Source: Anaerolineae bacterium | GTDB lineage: Bacteria > Chloroflexota > Anaerolineae > Aggregatilineales > Phototrophicaceae | NCBI GenBank assembly: GCA_019912905.1 | Contig: JAIOHO010000390.1 | Location: forward strand, 1 to 6,419 | DNA: 6,419 bases | Direction of reading: 5' to 3' | In this document: piece after piece, positions 5,877-6,419 of the stretch | Position numbering within the stretch: the first letter of the stretch is position 1 | Layout of the letters: every line of letters begins with the position of its first letter | The notes under the pieces: generated by a model | The model's database searches: none | What the model was told of the DNA's origin: nothing | What the model saw: only the letters and a program-made list of their open reading frames with translations | Position numbers and translations under genes: made by a program

Positions 5877-5883
5877 AGACCGT

Positions 5884-6419
5884 GTGAAAGCGCTGGTATG
5901 TACCCGATATGGGCCACCCGAGGTCCTGCGATACCAGGAAGTCGAGAAACCGATCCCCAAGGACAATGAGGCTCTGGTCAAAGTTCAGGCGTCATCTGTA
6001 AACGCAGCCGATTTTGAAACCCTGAGAGGGGTGTTCATCGTCCGTCTGGGAGGACCTTTAAGGCCCATGTACAGGATACTCGGAACGGACATCGCCGGAA
6101 GAGTGGAGGTTGTGGGCAGAAACGTAACGCAGTTCCAGCCCGGGGATGCGGTGTGGGGAGATTTATCCACCCACGGTTGGGGCGCTTTTGCCGAATATGT
6201 CTGTGTGCCTGAAGACGCCCTGAGGCCCAAACCGGCCAGCATGACCTTCGAGCAAGCCGCAGCCTACCCCCAGGCGGCGGTGCTCGCCCTCCAGAATCTC
6301 CAGGACAAAAGACCGGTTCAGCCCGGTCAAACTGTCTTGATTAATGGGGCAGGCGGTGGTGCGGGCACATTTGCAGTGCAGCTTGCCAAATACTTTGGGG
6401 CGGAAGTGACAGGCGTGGA
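5884..6419 (+). CDS. Zinc-independent MDR-superfamily NAD(P)-dependent oxidoreductase (3' partial)
   Basis: The frame opens at GTG 5884 and runs without a stop off the right edge; 178 codons are visible of an expected 310-340. It belongs to the medium-chain dehydrogenase/reductase superfamily, quinone-oxidoreductase / NAD(P)-dependent alcohol dehydrogenase type. The GroES-like N-terminal domain reads KALVCTRYGPPEVL (2-15), SSVNAADFETLRG (37-49), LGTDIAGRVEVVG (66-78), QPGDAVWGD (85-93) and GAFAEYVCVPEDAL (100-113). The nucleotide-binding domain follows with QPGQTVLINGAGGGAGTFAVQLAK (146-169); the glycine motif (155-161) reads GAGGGAG where relatives usually have GASGGVG. The Cys cluster of the structural zinc loop is absent, so NADPH-dependent reduction of a quinone or enone is more likely than zinc-type alcohol oxidation. 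The true substrate is unknown. Seven of its ten Arg codons are AGA or AGG, which are rare in the other genes, hinting at different ancestry. There is no visible partner. Confidence 0.92.
   Translation, partial: MKALVCTRYGPPEVLRYQEVEKPIPKDNEALVKVQASSVNAADFETLRGVFIVRLGGPLRPMYRILGTDIAGRVEVVGRNVTQFQPGDAVWGDLSTHGWGAFAEYVCVPEDALRPKPASMTFEQAAAYPQAAVLALQNLQDKRPVQPGQTVLINGAGGGAGTFAVQLAKYFGAEVTGV

Overview
This looks like a chromosomal segment from a GC-rich, free-living bacterium, most plausibly a Chloroflexota (Anaerolineae-like) member. That assignment is an inference from gene content and style: a fused homocysteine methyltransferase/methylenetetrahydrofolate reductase, a PadR-plus-prefix-domain pair, a DUF4399 protein, a secreted SH3/YkuD protein and a MDR oxidoreductase. 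No rRNA or other marker gene is present to confirm it. All credible genes lie on the + strand. I see no tRNA, rRNA, CRISPR array, insertion sequence or phage gene.

Layout: (1) 1-1526, the 3' part of a bifunctional homocysteine S-methyltransferase / 5,10-methylenetetrahydrofolate reductase, cut by the window edge and followed by a probable intrinsic terminator. (2) 1609-2148, a single-domain cupin. (3) 2161-2223, a clear promoter overlapping a palindromic TATATC/GATATA array that is probably the operator of the next gene. (4) 2239-3575, a two-gene operon with a 1-base overlap: a short PadR repressor, then an unusual ORF in which a PadR-partner 'prefix' segment of about 80 residues runs in frame into a complete PP2C-type Ser/Thr phosphatase that also has its own strong ribosome binding site. 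(5) 3576-3781, a spacer with degenerate heptanucleotide repeats. (6) 3782-4327, a membrane-anchored DUF4399 protein ending in a UUCG-loop terminator. (7) 4504-5589, a secreted L,D-transpeptidase with two SH3-like segments and a strong terminator. (8) 5637-5883, a non-coding stretch with a short tandem repeat. (9) 5884 to the end, the N-terminal half of a zinc-independent MDR oxidoreductase with a GTG start and markedly different arginine codon use.

The genes form separate transcription units rather than one pathway: one-carbon/methionine metabolism, a small regulatory operon linking a PadR sensor to protein dephosphorylation, two envelope or extracytoplasmic proteins, and a redox enzyme. The most noteworthy item is the PadR / prefix-PP2C operon with its operator-like repeat. 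I see nothing that clearly amounts to an undescribed multi-gene defence or mobile system.
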